From the NCBI RefSeq assembly GCF_030348505.1, contig NZ_JAUCFJ010000002.1:3538001-3602000 (forward strand): 64,000 nt of DNA, given 5' to 3'. This stretch comes from Lysinibacillus sp. G4S2 (GTDB lineage: Bacteria > Bacillota > Bacilli > Bacillales_A > Planococcaceae). Position numbers and translations under genes: made by a program. Below are positions 1 through 7,333 of this stretch, one piece after another. How positions within the stretch are numbered: position 1 is the first letter of the stretch; the number at the start of each line of letters is the position of its first letter. The notes under the pieces were generated by a model. That model ran no database searches. It worked only from the letters and a program-made list of their open reading frames with translations, and was not told where the DNA came from.

Positions 1-39
1 TATACAACATTCATTCACGTACCTGGCGGCGGTCATTAA
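1..39 (+). CDS. yqgY: C-terminal end of a DUF2626 family protein (YqgY-like), truncated by the window edge
   Basis: The window opens in frame with the last twelve codons of a gene, ending YTTFIHVPGGGH and a TAA stop at 37-39. The glycine-rich His-terminated tail matches what I recall of the small membrane DUF2626 family, typified by B. subtilis YqgY. The next gene is a YqgX-type hydrolase, as in B. subtilis, which supports the call. Function is unknown. Only the tail is visible. Confidence 0.6.
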   Translation, partial: YTTFIHVPGGGH

Positions 40-51
40 TACAAAGAAATC

Positions 52-86
52 GCGTGTCTCATCGAATGTGAGACACGCTTTTTTTA
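52..86 (+). terminator. Rho-independent terminator after yqgY
   Basis: A perfect 9-bp stem (GCGTGTCTC / GAGACACGC) with a 9-nt loop is followed by a run of eight T. It begins 13 bases after the yqgY stop codon. Confidence 0.9.
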
Positions 87-101
87 TGAAATACATAGTA
101 A

Positions 102-175
102 AATCCCCCTTTGCAATGAAATAGGATAGAAGTTGATTTATTCTATCTATCCTACAAAATGCTAGGGGGATTTTT
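102..175. terminator. Two-part hairpin, probable bidirectional terminator facing yqgX
   Basis: Outer arms AATCCCCC and GGGGGATT enclose inner arms AGGATAGA and TCTATCCT. T-rich sequence flanks it on both strands, so it can stop transcripts of the minus-strand yqgX and back up the yqgY terminator. Confidence 0.6.
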
Positions 176-223
176 GTATGTTATGAAGTTACTTTACCCA
201 TACCGATCATTTCAATCTATTGC

Positions 224-868
224 TTAAAAACCATTTAAAAAAGGATTCGTCTCCATTTCTGCACCGACCGTTGTATAATTACCATGGCCAGGGTAGATAA
301 TCGTATCCTCAGGTAGTGTCAATAACTTATCATGAATCGATGTCAGTAATATTTTTGTTGAGCCTCCAAGTAAATCTGTACGTCCAACACCTTGCTCAAA
401 TAGCGTATCCCCAACAATAGCAAAGCCATCATTTTCAAATATATATGAAATACTACCTGGTGAATGTCCCGGCGTAAAAATAGCTTTAAAACTAAAATTA
501 CTTATTTCAAATAACTGTTCTTCTTTAATAATATTTTCTTCAGCAGGGGCAGCGACTATATAATCTGGTAATGCTGCGTATTTGCTAGAGCCATTTTTTG
601 TTGGATCTCCTAACCAGCTAACTTCTTTTTCATGAATCCATACCGGAACATTAAAAGCTTCACGGACAGCATCTACGGCACCGATATGATCGAAATGTGC
701 ATGTGTTAAAAAAATAGCTAATGGTTTTAGACCGTTACTCCGTATAGTCTTGATGATTCGATCTGCTTCTTCTCCTGGATCAAATATTATGCATTCCTTA
801 TTTTTATTCGATACGATATAACAATTCGTTTGAATTGGTCCAAGCGAATAACTTCGTACGTTCATCAT
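224..868 (-). CDS. yqgX: MBL-fold metallo-hydrolase (YqgX, glyoxalase II-like)
   Basis: This is a metallo-beta-lactamase fold hydrolase with the zinc-binding THAHFDHIG motif near residue 60, GHSPGS near 137, a GDTLF aspartate and a late PGHG histidine. All the di-zinc ligands expected of the glyoxalase II-like branch are present. It is probably a cytoplasmic thiolester hydrolase; the substrate is unknown. The SD GAGGTG (880-875) favours the ATG at 868. The upstream in-frame GTG at 877 lies inside the SD itself. The gene is monocistronic and convergent with yqgY, as in B. subtilis. Length (about 214 residues) is normal for the family. Confidence 0.9.
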   Translation of the reverse strand: MMNVRSYSLGPIQTNCYIVSNKNKECIIFDPGEEADRIIKTIRSNGLKPLAIFLTHAHFDHIGAVDAVREAFNVPVWIHEKEVSWLGDPTKNGSSKYAALPDYIVAAPAEENIIKEEQLFEISNFSFKAIFTPGHSPGSISYIFENDGFAIVGDTLFEQGVGRTDLLGGSTKILLTSIHDKLLTLPEDTIIYPGHGNYTTVGAEMETNPFLNGF

Positions 869-1037
869 TGTCATCACCTCAATTTCATATTATACAGCCT
901 TTGCCACAATTTGACGATAAATGTTCATAGTTTACGCTATTTTAGTTCTCGACAAAAACAGGTAGAACGTTTACAATTAAGGAGGAATATTGTTTACGAC
1001 ATTCATTTTCTGATGTCGAAAGGAGTGTCTTTTTTTA

Positions 1038-1214
1038 ATGAACTTATTAATGGTTATTTTTGGTCTAGTGGCGATTTTAGCAGCAGTTGGTACATTCCAA
1101 GCAATTAAAGAAAAGAACCTTTTAAGCGTTGTTTTCAACTTATTAAGTGCGGTAATATTCGGTTGGTTCGTAATTATGACAGTTATTAATAGCGGGTACC
1201 CACCAACACACTAA
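1038..1214 (+). CDS. yqgW: DUF2759 small membrane protein (YqgW-like)
   Basis: This is a 58-residue protein with two hydrophobic segments (about residues 2-20 and 30-50) separated by a short charged QAIKEKN loop. It starts MNLLMVIFGL and ends SGYPPTH. A strong SD (AAAGGAGTG, 1019-1027) lies at good spacing before the ATG. Size, topology and position next to yqgX match the DUF2759/YqgW family of Bacillales, whose function is not known. A plausible sigma-A promoter (TTGACG at 911, TACGCT near 933) lies upstream, and a strong terminator follows. Confidence 0.8.
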   Translation: MNLLMVIFGLVAILAAVGTFQAIKEKNLLSVVFNLLSAVIFGWFVIMTVINSGYPPTH

Positions 1215-1230
1215 AATTTAGACAGAAACA

Positions 1231-1264
1231 AGAGCAGTCTCAATTATGAGACTGCTCTTTTTCT
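1231..1264 (+). terminator. Terminator after yqgW
   Basis: An 11-bp perfect stem (AGAGCAGTCTC / GAGACTGCTCT) with a 6-nt loop is followed by TTTTT, 17 bases after the yqgW stop. Confidence 0.92.
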
Positions 1265-1525
1265 GTCGTTTTTAGCTCTATTTCTCCTATCTACTAACTG
1301 AACGCTCATCTCTTCCACGTGGGCTGTTTATTTGCCTTCCTGAGCGCTTAGAATTTAGATTTGATATTAAACCCTCTATAACATGAAAATATTTCCACAT
1401 GGCTCCTGTTTAAGTGTAAAATGAGGCTTTAAAATATTTGTCGAGGTATTCATAAGCTAGCGTGATGGATTGTAACCTCGAACCGACCGATTGAACATGT
1501 TGCCCACTCCAACATTTGATATAGA
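1265..1525. other. Non-coding stretch 3' of the intron remnant, possible decayed reading frame
   Basis: I see no gene. On the minus strand about 1427-1520 a short open frame reads WSGQHVQSVGS and then ALAYEYLDKYF-like residues before a stop. It has no start or SD and could be a relic of a lost coding sequence. No inverted repeats or transposase motif were recognised. Confidence 0.4.
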
Positions 1526-2155
1526 ATCGAGTAGGAGGGAGTGATTAACTCCCTACCTCTCACACCACCGTACTTACGGATCCGTATACGGCGGTTCCAT
1601 GAAGTCTGACGAACAGCGATTTTGTATCTCCCTATTCGTTATGCTTTTCGGTCTCTCCTTGCCACTTGTATTCTCAGCCCTCTTAATGTCTCCCATGGGA
1701 TTCACCATTTCTTCCACTAAATAAGTCCATCTTTGGATTGTCTGCTTCATCGAATAAGTGAAATTTGAGTTTATTCCACACTCCTTCATGGTTCGGTCCT
1801 TCCCATGTAAACGGTACTATGACCTCTGCTGACTTCTGATGGTTCAGCTACCTATCGCTAAGTAGGTTACAAAGTGTACTTTGCATTTCCATCAGACCTC
1901 CCCGGGTAAGCGCATGCACTTTCACACCATCTATCCGCCTCATTTACTCGATATGACCTTCGACAGAAAGGACTTTGTTTTGTTATGCAAACTCATCCAA
2001 TCATACCTAGCCTTCTATGAGATTCGTGTTCCTCGGACCGGTGTTTTGCCTCCAGCTTCCTTCAGATTCCGCGTCGCCACGGACACCCTTGCTTCTTGGC
2101 TAACCTCTACTTCTGTCTTCGGGGTTCGGGACTTGCACCCTATAGCCGGGCGCAC
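1526..2155 (-). mobile_element. Group IIC self-splicing intron lacking its reverse-transcriptase gene
   Basis: Read on the minus strand, the element opens with a group II 5' boundary, GTGCGCCCGG, at 2155. It runs through long stretches that match, from memory, the ribozyme core of the Oceanobacillus iheyensis group IIC intron: GCAAGGGTGTCCGTGGCGAC, GAGTTTGCATAAC and TTACCCGGGGAGGTCTG. Domain V (about 1567-1610) folds ACCGCCGTA against TACGGTGGT and carries the CGC triad typical of class C. Domain VI is the GGGAG/CTCCC hairpin, and the intron ends CTCGAT near 1526. Domain IV (about 1580-1795) holds only a 71-codon open frame with no reverse-transcriptase motifs, so the intron-encoded protein has been lost. 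It sits directly after the ltaS terminator, the insertion target known for class C introns. Confidence 0.88.
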
Positions 2156-2162
2156 ATCAAAA

Positions 2163-2195
2163 AAGAGATCTCATGTCCAATGAGATCTCTTTTTT
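2163..2195 (-). terminator. Terminator of the lipoteichoic acid synthase gene and presumed intron target
   Basis: A 12-bp perfect stem (AAGAGATCTCAT / ATGAGATCTCTT, loop 2175-2179) is flanked by A and T runs on both sides, a few bases after the stop of the minus-strand gene. The group IIC intron starts 8 bases beyond the stem. Confidence 0.92.
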
Positions 2196-2196
2196 A

Positions 2197-4092
2197 TTAT
2201 TTGACAGATTCTTGCTTCAAGTTACCTGTCTTTTCATCATAGAAGCGAAGCAAATCGCCGTTAATGATAGCATCAGAATTTTCTAGTTCTGTCGTAGCCC
2301 GATCAGCGTATGGCTGACATGGCTTGCCATCAATTTCTTCACCAGTAGCTTTGTCATAGCAAGCTTCACCAGCATAAACATATTTATCTGTTACAAAACG
2401 ACCGTCACGGAAAATAACGAAATCTTCATGCTCTGGTGAGAATAAGTCAGCACCAAGTTGCATATCTTTTGAAGTTTCAATGCCAAGAAGGTGTAGAATT
2501 GTTGGACGTAAATCCATTTGTCCAGACACTTCTGTCATTTCTTTACCATCACCAGCTCCTGGGATGTGGATGAATAAAGGTACTTCTTGTAGCAGTGCAT
2601 TATCAAATGGTGTAATGCTTTCTTTTCCTAAATATTGAGCCATCGCTTTGTTGTGGTTTTCTGAAATACCATAATGGTCACCATACATTACGATAATTGA
2701 GTTATCATAAACTCCTTGATCCTTTAAGTTTTGGAAGAAGTCTTTTAGTGCTTCATCCATATAACGAACGGTTTGGAAGTAACGGTTTAATGTACCTGAG
2801 TTTGAAGTGTATTCAGGAATCATTACGTCTTCTGGATCCAACGTAAATGGATAGTGGTTCGTTAATGTAATTAGTCGAGAATAAAATGGCTGTGGCATAT
2901 CTTTCATTAATGCCGCAGATTGCTCTAAGAATGGAATATCTTTCATACCCCAGTTAACAGCTTCGCCTTCGTTAACTTTATATGAATCTACATCATAGTA
3001 TTTATCAACTTTTAATGATTGATACATCATGTCACGATTCCAGAATGATTTATTATTCGGGTGCATGACATTAGTAAAGTAACCATTTTCTCCAAGGCGC
3101 TCAGCCATTGAGTTATACGTATTTCCACCGTGTGTGAAGAATACCGCACCACGGCCTAAACCGAACAACGAGTTTTCTACAATAAACTCTGAGTCAGAAG
3201 TTTTCCCTAACCCAGTTTGGTGATAGAAGTTGCTGAAATAAAACGTATCTTTATCTTTTGTTAACGAGTTTAAGAATGGTGTAATTTCATGACCATCCAT
3301 CTGGTTATTAATTACAAAGTTTTGTAAAGACTCCATTGAAACAACAATTAGGTTACGATCTTTGTATTTCCCAAACATTTCAGGGTTAACCGCTGCTTGA
3401 TTAGATCGAATAGAGTTGTTCACTTCTACTAATTCACTGCCATCCGCTAATGCACGTTGAGCAGAAGATTTAGATTGAATATAGATGTCATACAAATGGT
3501 AGTTATAAGTCCCAATGTTTTTCACAAGTAATTCACGGTCAAAGCTACGTGTTAATAATTGCGGACGCTCTATTTCCGCTAATCCTAAGTTTAAGAAAGT
3601 CATAGCAACCGCCAATACGAAGTACGCGCGGCGGAATTCCACATTGACTTTCACAGCTGTTTTCATTCTAGGCGCATATTTATTAGCTAAAATTAGAATA
3701 AATACGTCGATGAAATATAATACATCCCAAGGGTTTACAATCGCCGATATAGAAGTTCCTAAATCACTAAAGTTACTTGTTTGGAATAATACCGGTAGCG
3801 TAATAAAGTCGTTGTAGAAACGATAGAACGCCACATTTCCGTATAAGACAATTGATAAAATAACACTGACTGTAATAATATAACGATTTTTACCTTTTGG
3901 AGATTTAAAGAATAACGCTAAACCATAAGCAAATAGCAAGAAACTTAATGGATTAATAAACAAAATAAATTGTTGCATCGCATTTTCGATTTTCATCTCA
4001 AAGCTTGTGTGATAAACAATGACCGTTTTTATCCAAGTTGCTACAATTGCTAGTATCATAAATGAATGTTTAGGCCACTTTATTGATTTCAT
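2197..4092 (-). CDS. Lipoteichoic acid synthase (LtaS/YqgS/YfnI family)
   Basis: LtaS-type enzymes polymerise glycerol-phosphate from phosphatidylglycerol on the outer membrane face. The protein has five N-terminal membrane segments (roughly residues 10-200), a linker with an ALA site (QRALADG near 215) typical of signal-peptidase cleavage in this family, and an extracellular sulfatase-fold domain. The domain carries the conserved VSMESLQ glutamate, the catalytic threonine in GLGKTSDSEF and the YGDHYGISE metal site. An SD (GGGAGG, 4107-4102) is spaced 9 nt from the ATG at 4092; an ATG at 4101 touches the SD and is less likely. In B. subtilis the paralogue at this locus is yqgS. Which of the several paralogues this corresponds to cannot be settled here. 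Confidence 0.9.
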   Translation of the reverse strand: MKSIKWPKHSFMILAIVATWIKTVIVYHTSFEMKIENAMQQFILFINPLSFLLFAYGLALFFKSPKGKNRYIITVSVILSIVLYGNVAFYRFYNDFITLPVLFQTSNFSDLGTSISAIVNPWDVLYFIDVFILILANKYAPRMKTAVKVNVEFRRAYFVLAVAMTFLNLGLAEIERPQLLTRSFDRELLVKNIGTYNYHLYDIYIQSKSSAQRALADGSELVEVNNSIRSNQAAVNPEMFGKYKDRNLIVVSMESLQNFVINNQMDGHEITPFLNSLTKDKDTFYFSNFYHQTGLGKTSDSEFIVENSLFGLGRGAVFFTHGGNTYNSMAERLGENGYFTNVMHPNNKSFWNRDMMYQSLKVDKYYDVDSYKVNEGEAVNWGMKDIPFLEQSAALMKDMPQPFYSRLITLTNHYPFTLDPEDVMIPEYTSNSGTLNRYFQTVRYMDEALKDFFQNLKDQGVYDNSIIVMYGDHYGISENHNKAMAQYLGKESITPFDNALLQEVPLFIHIPGAGDGKEMTEVSGQMDLRPTILHLLGIETSKDMQLGADLFSPEHEDFVIFRDGRFVTDKYVYAGEACYDKATGEEIDGKPCQPYADRATTELENSDAIINGDLLRFYDEKTGNLKQESVK

Positions 4093-4283
4093 TCCTAACA
4101 TCCTCCCTACTTTCTAACACGAAAAAATAATAATTTTTAATAATTGTTACTGAAACAAAATATATCTTAATCTTTTTTTAACAGTTACGCAACAGATATA
4201 TTTTGGGATACCTTTTCACATTGCTCGTCTATGCGCTCGATACTTATATATACGTCTTTGTTTGTAAAAAGTTTCACAAAATC

Positions 4284-4312
4284 ATAAAAACAGTGGAAAA
4301 CCACTGTTTCTT
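4284..4312 (-). terminator. Terminator downstream of yqgQ
   Basis: A 9-bp perfect stem AAACAGTGG / CCACTGTTT with a 4-nt loop is followed on the minus strand by a short T-rich tract, about 60 bases after the yqgQ stop. Confidence 0.65.
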
Positions 4313-4373
4313 ACAATATTACATACATGTTACATTATTTTTACAATACCCCAATTGAATTATATTTAAAACA

Positions 4374-4583
4374 TTATTGATTGTTTTCTTTCATACGAAG
4401 TTTTGTCGTTTCTTGCCGAATTAGTAATAATGCCATTTGGTAATCTTTAATATCTAGGACATTCGCTTTATACAACTCACGAATTTCATCCTCCATTAAC
4501 ATCAAATCACCAATAGGATCTCGTGTATAAATAAATGTGCCATATGTTTTTAATAATTCATAAATATCTAACATCTTGTCCAT
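4374..4583 (-). CDS. yqgQ: YqgQ family protein (DUF910)
   Basis: This is a 69-residue acidic, helical cytoplasmic protein (MDKMLDIYELLKTYGTFIYT...), the size and sequence style of the DUF910/YqgQ family. That family is thought to bind nucleic acid, but no firm function is known. Its SD (GAGGAGCG) lies within the end of yqgN, with one base between the yqgN stop and this ATG, so the two are translationally linked. The yqgN-yqgQ order is as in B. subtilis, but the rhomboid protease gene yqgP that lies nearby there is missing here. Confidence 0.85.
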   Translation of the reverse strand: MDKMLDIYELLKTYGTFIYTRDPIGDLMLMEDEIRELYKANVLDIKDYQMALLLIRQETTKLRMKENNQ

Positions 4584-4584
4584 T

Positions 4585-5169
4585 TTAATTCGCTCCTCGT
4601 TGTGTTACACAGTCAATACGTTTTGTAGGTGTCACAATGATATCTACTGGGCAATCGTGTACATCTGTAGGTACTTGTTCATATAGCTGCTCATCAAATA
4701 ACAGCGATATGAGCTTACCTTTTCTGTAGTTTATTACATAGCGATCATAATAACCACCACCATAGCCTACTCGATAACCGAACATATCAAAAACAACACC
4801 TGGAACAAGTATGACATCCATTTCATTTGCGTCAATAAACTCACTTTTTTCTGGAATTGGCTCACGCAAATGCATATAAACAGTTTCAAGCTGGTCAAAC
4901 GATTCAATGGCGTAAAATGACATTTCTCTTGTTTTTGGGTTGCATTTAGGTATAGCGACTTTTTTACCAAGCTGCCACAGTTCTTCAATTAAATGAATTG
5001 TGTCGACTTCTGGCTTATTGGAAATGGTAATGCCAATTGTATTTGCTTCTATTATATATGGTTCCTGTAGCACTTTTTTCACTACAGTAATAGATCGATC
5101 ATGGTAAGCTTCTTCACTCATTTTAGTAAGAACTTCCCTTACCTCATTCCGTATAGTTGTTTTATCCAT
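4585..5169 (-). CDS. yqgN: 5-formyltetrahydrofolate cyclo-ligase
   Basis: This enzyme converts 5-formyltetrahydrofolate to 5,10-methenyltetrahydrofolate with ATP, returning a storage folate to the one-carbon pool. It has an N-terminal basic segment (KTTIRNEVREVL), the central PEVDTIHLIEELW region and the signature RVGYGGGYYDRY (about residues 135-146), which forms the ATP/folate site. Its 194 residues are typical. A clear SD (AGGAGG) precedes the ATG at 5169. The gene forms an operon with yqgQ downstream; rpmG lies immediately upstream with its own hairpin between. Confidence 0.93.
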   Translation of the reverse strand: MDKTTIRNEVREVLTKMSEEAYHDRSITVVKKVLQEPYIIEANTIGITISNKPEVDTIHLIEELWQLGKKVAIPKCNPKTREMSFYAIESFDQLETVYMHLREPIPEKSEFIDANEMDVILVPGVVFDMFGYRVGYGGGYYDRYVINYRKGKLISLLFDEQLYEQVPTDVHDCPVDIIVTPTKRIDCVTQRGAN

Positions 5170-5221
5170 GCTAAGCTACCTCCTAATCAATTTCGACTTG
5201 GCGTAATTGATAAAATGTAGA

Positions 5222-5249
5222 AAGCCAAAACCACTTGTGGTTTTGGCTT
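5222..5249 (-). terminator. Hairpin after rpmG
   Basis: A 12-13 bp stem (AAGCCAAAACCAC against its complement) with a very short loop starts about 10 bases after the rpmG stop. The following T-tract is interrupted (TTTCTACATTTT), so termination may be partial and allow read-through into yqgN. Confidence 0.65.
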
Positions 5250-5258
5250 AATGAGCAA

Positions 5259-5408
5259 TTACTTAGTTTCACGGTGAAGAGTGTATTTCTTCTCGCGAGA
5301 GCAATATTTTTTAAGTTCAAGACGCTCTGGATTGTTACGCTTGTTCTTTTTAGAAATGTAGTTACGTTCGCCGCAATCTGTGCAAGCTAAAGTAATGTTT
5401 ACGCGCAT
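5259..5408 (-). CDS. rpmG: 50S ribosomal protein L33 with three of four zinc-ribbon cysteines
   Basis: This is a 49-residue L33 starting [17 protein letters not shown] and ending TLHRETK. The first CxxC pair (CTDC) is intact. The second pair is reduced to one cysteine (KKYCSREKK), so this is between the zinc-binding C+ and zinc-free C- forms. SD GGGAGGG is best spaced for the ATG at 5408; an adjacent ATG at 5411 is only 3 nt from it. It lies upstream of yqgN, as rpmGA does in B. subtilis. Confidence 0.95.
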   Translation of the reverse strand: MRVNITLACTDCGERNYISKKNKRNNPERLELKKYCSREKKYTLHRETK

Positions 5409-5568
5409 CATTAACCCTCCCACTCTATATCAAGAATTTAAATTTTGAGCATGATTTATACGACTTACCTATTATAACACAAACTAAAAAAAAATCCAGC
5501 TTCATTTCATATTAAGTTTGCATATGGTAAAATACCTTATAATTACATAACTTAATGAGGTGAAACTA

Positions 5569-6009
5569 TTGGATTTATCCATAATACTTATGATTGTTGG
5601 AATTCTTCTAATCATCGTGTCGTTCTTTTTCAAAAATAGCGCGAAAAAAGTCGAACAAGATGTAGAAGAGTTATCCATCTCTATTTTTCAAGAAACAAAT
5701 AATTTAAAACGTCGTCTAAAAATTGTTGAGGAAGAACTATTATTAGAGCCTGAATTCCAGGTTAAATCAAATTCAGCTCCAAATAAGATGCAAAATCCAA
5801 AGGTTCAACAAGTGATGCAGGCTGTTCAACAAGCTGCTCAAGCATCAAAAGCTGAACAAGGATTACCACAAACAAAACCTATTCATCAAATTATCGTAAG
5901 TCAGGTGCTTGAATTAAATAAGCAAGGTCTTTCTGTAGCCGATATAAGTATTCGCTCAAATTTAACAGAAGAGCAAGTGCGACAAGTGATTGCAAATGGA
6001 GGTCGGTAG
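5569..6009 (+). CDS. Membrane-anchored protein with coiled coil and C-terminal helix-turn-helix-like region
   Basis: The protein has one N-terminal membrane helix (about residues 4-23), a charged coiled-coil stretch (about 28-62, KKVEQDVEELSISIF...KRRLKIVEEE), a Gln-rich linker and a C-terminal region (LELNKQGLSVADISIRSNLTEEQVRQVI) that reads as a helix-turn-helix. This architecture resembles DUF6115/SwrB-type proteins, but I cannot assign a function. The SD GAGGTG (5557-5562) is 6 nt from a TTG start at 5569; the GTG at 5560 is part of the SD. It ends 3 bases before the next ATG, so the two genes form an operon. Confidence 0.75.
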   Translation: MDLSIILMIVGILLIIVSFFFKNSAKKVEQDVEELSISIFQETNNLKRRLKIVEEELLLEPEFQVKSNSAPNKMQNPKVQQVMQAVQQAAQASKAEQGLPQTKPIHQIIVSQVLELNKQGLSVADISIRSNLTEEQVRQVIANGGR

Positions 6010-6012
6010 TAC

Positions 6013-6501
6013 ATGAATAAATCCTCTATCCGTGCATTTGGCATTGCACTTTTTCTTGTCGGAGCTATGCTAGCTTTAGCAACTCGTTTTGATCTCAATA
6101 TTGGTCTACCAACTAAAGCTTCCTCAAGTGAGGATAATGTAGAGGAGCTACAAAAAAAGCTCGAACAGGCAAATAAAGAAATTGCATTGCTAAAGAAACA
6201 AGTTACGCAATCTCAAAAGGAAAGCCCTAAGAAGACTGAAGCAAAGACGAAAGACAATCATGAATCGGCAGATACCCCAGCTGATGTTACCACTATGACA
6301 CTTCAAATTTACAGTGGTATTACACCATATATTGTAGCGCAAAAGCTTGAAGATGGTGGCATTATTGACAATAGTGTTGAAATGGAAATTTTACTTGCTA
6401 ACCCTAAATACGCTCGAAGCTTACAAATTGGTTCCTATGAAATCAATTCCTCGATGCCTTTAGAGGAAATTGCAAAATTGATTACAGGGAAAAAGAAATA
6501 A
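6013..6501 (+). CDS. MltG/YceG-like protein reduced to the LysM-like domain
   Basis: This 162-residue protein has an N-terminal membrane segment (about 9-27), a coiled coil (about 40-68) and a C-terminal domain (about 95-160: LQIYSGITPYIVAQKLEDGGII...SLQIGSYEINSSMPLEEIAKLI). That domain resembles the substrate-binding N-terminal part of endolytic transglycosylase MltG. The catalytic domain with its glutamate is absent, so it is not a transglycosylase. It may bind peptidoglycan or regulate an enzyme (inference). It is co-transcribed with the preceding coiled-coil protein, and its SD (GGAGGT) overlaps the end of that gene. Confidence 0.7.
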   Translation: MNKSSIRAFGIALFLVGAMLALATRFDLNIGLPTKASSSEDNVEELQKKLEQANKEIALLKKQVTQSQKESPKKTEAKTKDNHESADTPADVTTMTLQIYSGITPYIVAQKLEDGGIIDNSVEMEILLANPKYARSLQIGSYEINSSMPLEEIAKLITGKKK

Positions 6502-6539
6502 CATGATTTCTTATTGAAAGAATAAATAGGGTGTGTTGA

Positions 6540-6692
6540 TTAACCATTTTTATCCATGCAAAGAGGCTGATTTCCGCTACGGGCTACTCGCTTTGTTGCA
6601 GCTGCCACTCCGCTTTCGCGCAGATAAAACATTTGTCGCTGACGCTTCGCTTTCGCGCAGGTAAAACATTTGTCGCTGACGCTCTATTCTTC
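6540..6692. repeat. Mosaic of dispersed repeat family I ends and a 37-bp tandem duplication of module III
   Basis: Weak family I end sequence (GCTGATTTCCGCTACGGGC at about 6566) is followed by two consecutive 37-bp copies of the module CGCTTTCGCGCAGRTAAAAC + ATTTGTCGCTGACGCTT (about 6611-6647 and 6648-6684), differing at one base. The module recurs in many other intergenic gaps of the window. Confidence 0.75.
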
Positions 6693-6693
6693 A

Positions 6694-6748
6694 TAAAAAA
6701 ACGGCTGTCACCCAAAAATCACAACTGCTGATTTTTGGGTGACAGCCT
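6694..6748 (-). terminator. Long terminator after trpG
   Basis: A perfect 19-bp stem (arms 6703-6721 and 6729-6747, loop 7 nt) is followed on the minus strand by GTTTTTTTAT. It ends the trpE-trpG transcript and may also stop the plus-strand 6013 unit. Confidence 0.93.
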
Positions 6749-6760
6749 ATTTTGTTTCGT

Positions 6761-7333
6761 TTATGAAATTTGTTCTAAGAAGGTTTGCATCATTATACCG
6801 CCCTCTTTCGTCCCAATGGATTCTGGATGAAATTGTAACCCCAAAAGTGGATAATCCTTATGTTGAATTGCCATAATCTCACCATCATCACTGGAGGTTG
6901 CTAAAATAGTGAAATCCTCATGTAACGTGCTTTGCTCAATGATGAGAGAATGATAGCGCATTACTTCGATTTTACCTTCTAGCTGAGCAAATAAACCTGT
7001 TTTTTCGTATTGAATCGTAGATAATTTTCCATGCATAATATTTTTGGCTTGAACGATGCTACTGCCAAATGCTTGCCCGATCGATTGGTGTCCAAGACAG
7101 ATGCCCAAAATCGGAAATTCCGTATAAAGCTCTTTGACAACATCCACCGTTATCCCTGCATCAGTTGGCGTACCTGGACCAGGCGATAAAATAATAGCTG
7201 CTGGTTGCATTTTCTTAATTTCTTCTATTGTAATTTTGTCATTACGCACTACTTCTACGTCTTTTCCAAGCATACTTATTTGTTGAAATAAATTATATGT
7301 GAATGAATCATAGTTATCGATTAGTAAAATCAT
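6761..7333 (-). CDS. trpG: Glutamine amidotransferase subunit of anthranilate/aminodeoxychorismate synthase
   Basis: This class I glutamine amidotransferase supplies ammonia to the chorismate enzyme encoded by the overlapping upstream gene. The oxyanion segment SPGPGTP, the nucleophile motif GICLGHQ (Cys about residue 79) and the catalytic LQFHPES are all present. Its 190 residues are normal. The start codon overlaps the end of trpE by 4 bases, and an SD (GGAGG) is clear. In Bacillales one such subunit often serves both tryptophan and folate synthesis (trpG = pabA). The Trp T-box upstream argues that tryptophan is the main purpose here. Confidence 0.88.
   Translation of the reverse strand: MILLIDNYDSFTYNLFQQISMLGKDVEVVRNDKITIEEIKKMQPAAIILSPGPGTPTDAGITVDVVKELYTEFPILGICLGHQSIGQAFGSSIVQAKNIMHGKLSTIQYEKTGLFAQLEGKIEVMRYHSLIIEQSTLHEDFTILATSSDDGEIMAIQHKDYPLLGLQFHPESIGTKEGGIMMQTFLEQIS

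Noticed and set aside
1265..1525. Insertion-sequence remnant
   Set aside because: A short open frame was noticed, but no inverted repeats or transposase motif could be matched.
1574..1789. 71-codon open frame as a protein gene
   Set aside because: It lies in domain IV-V of the group II intron and reads through the domain V sequence; it is a relic of the lost intron protein at best.
1881..2183. 100-codon plus-strand frame
   Set aside because: It is antisense to the intron ribozyme core and the terminator; such frames commonly appear in annotated group II intron sequences without being genes.
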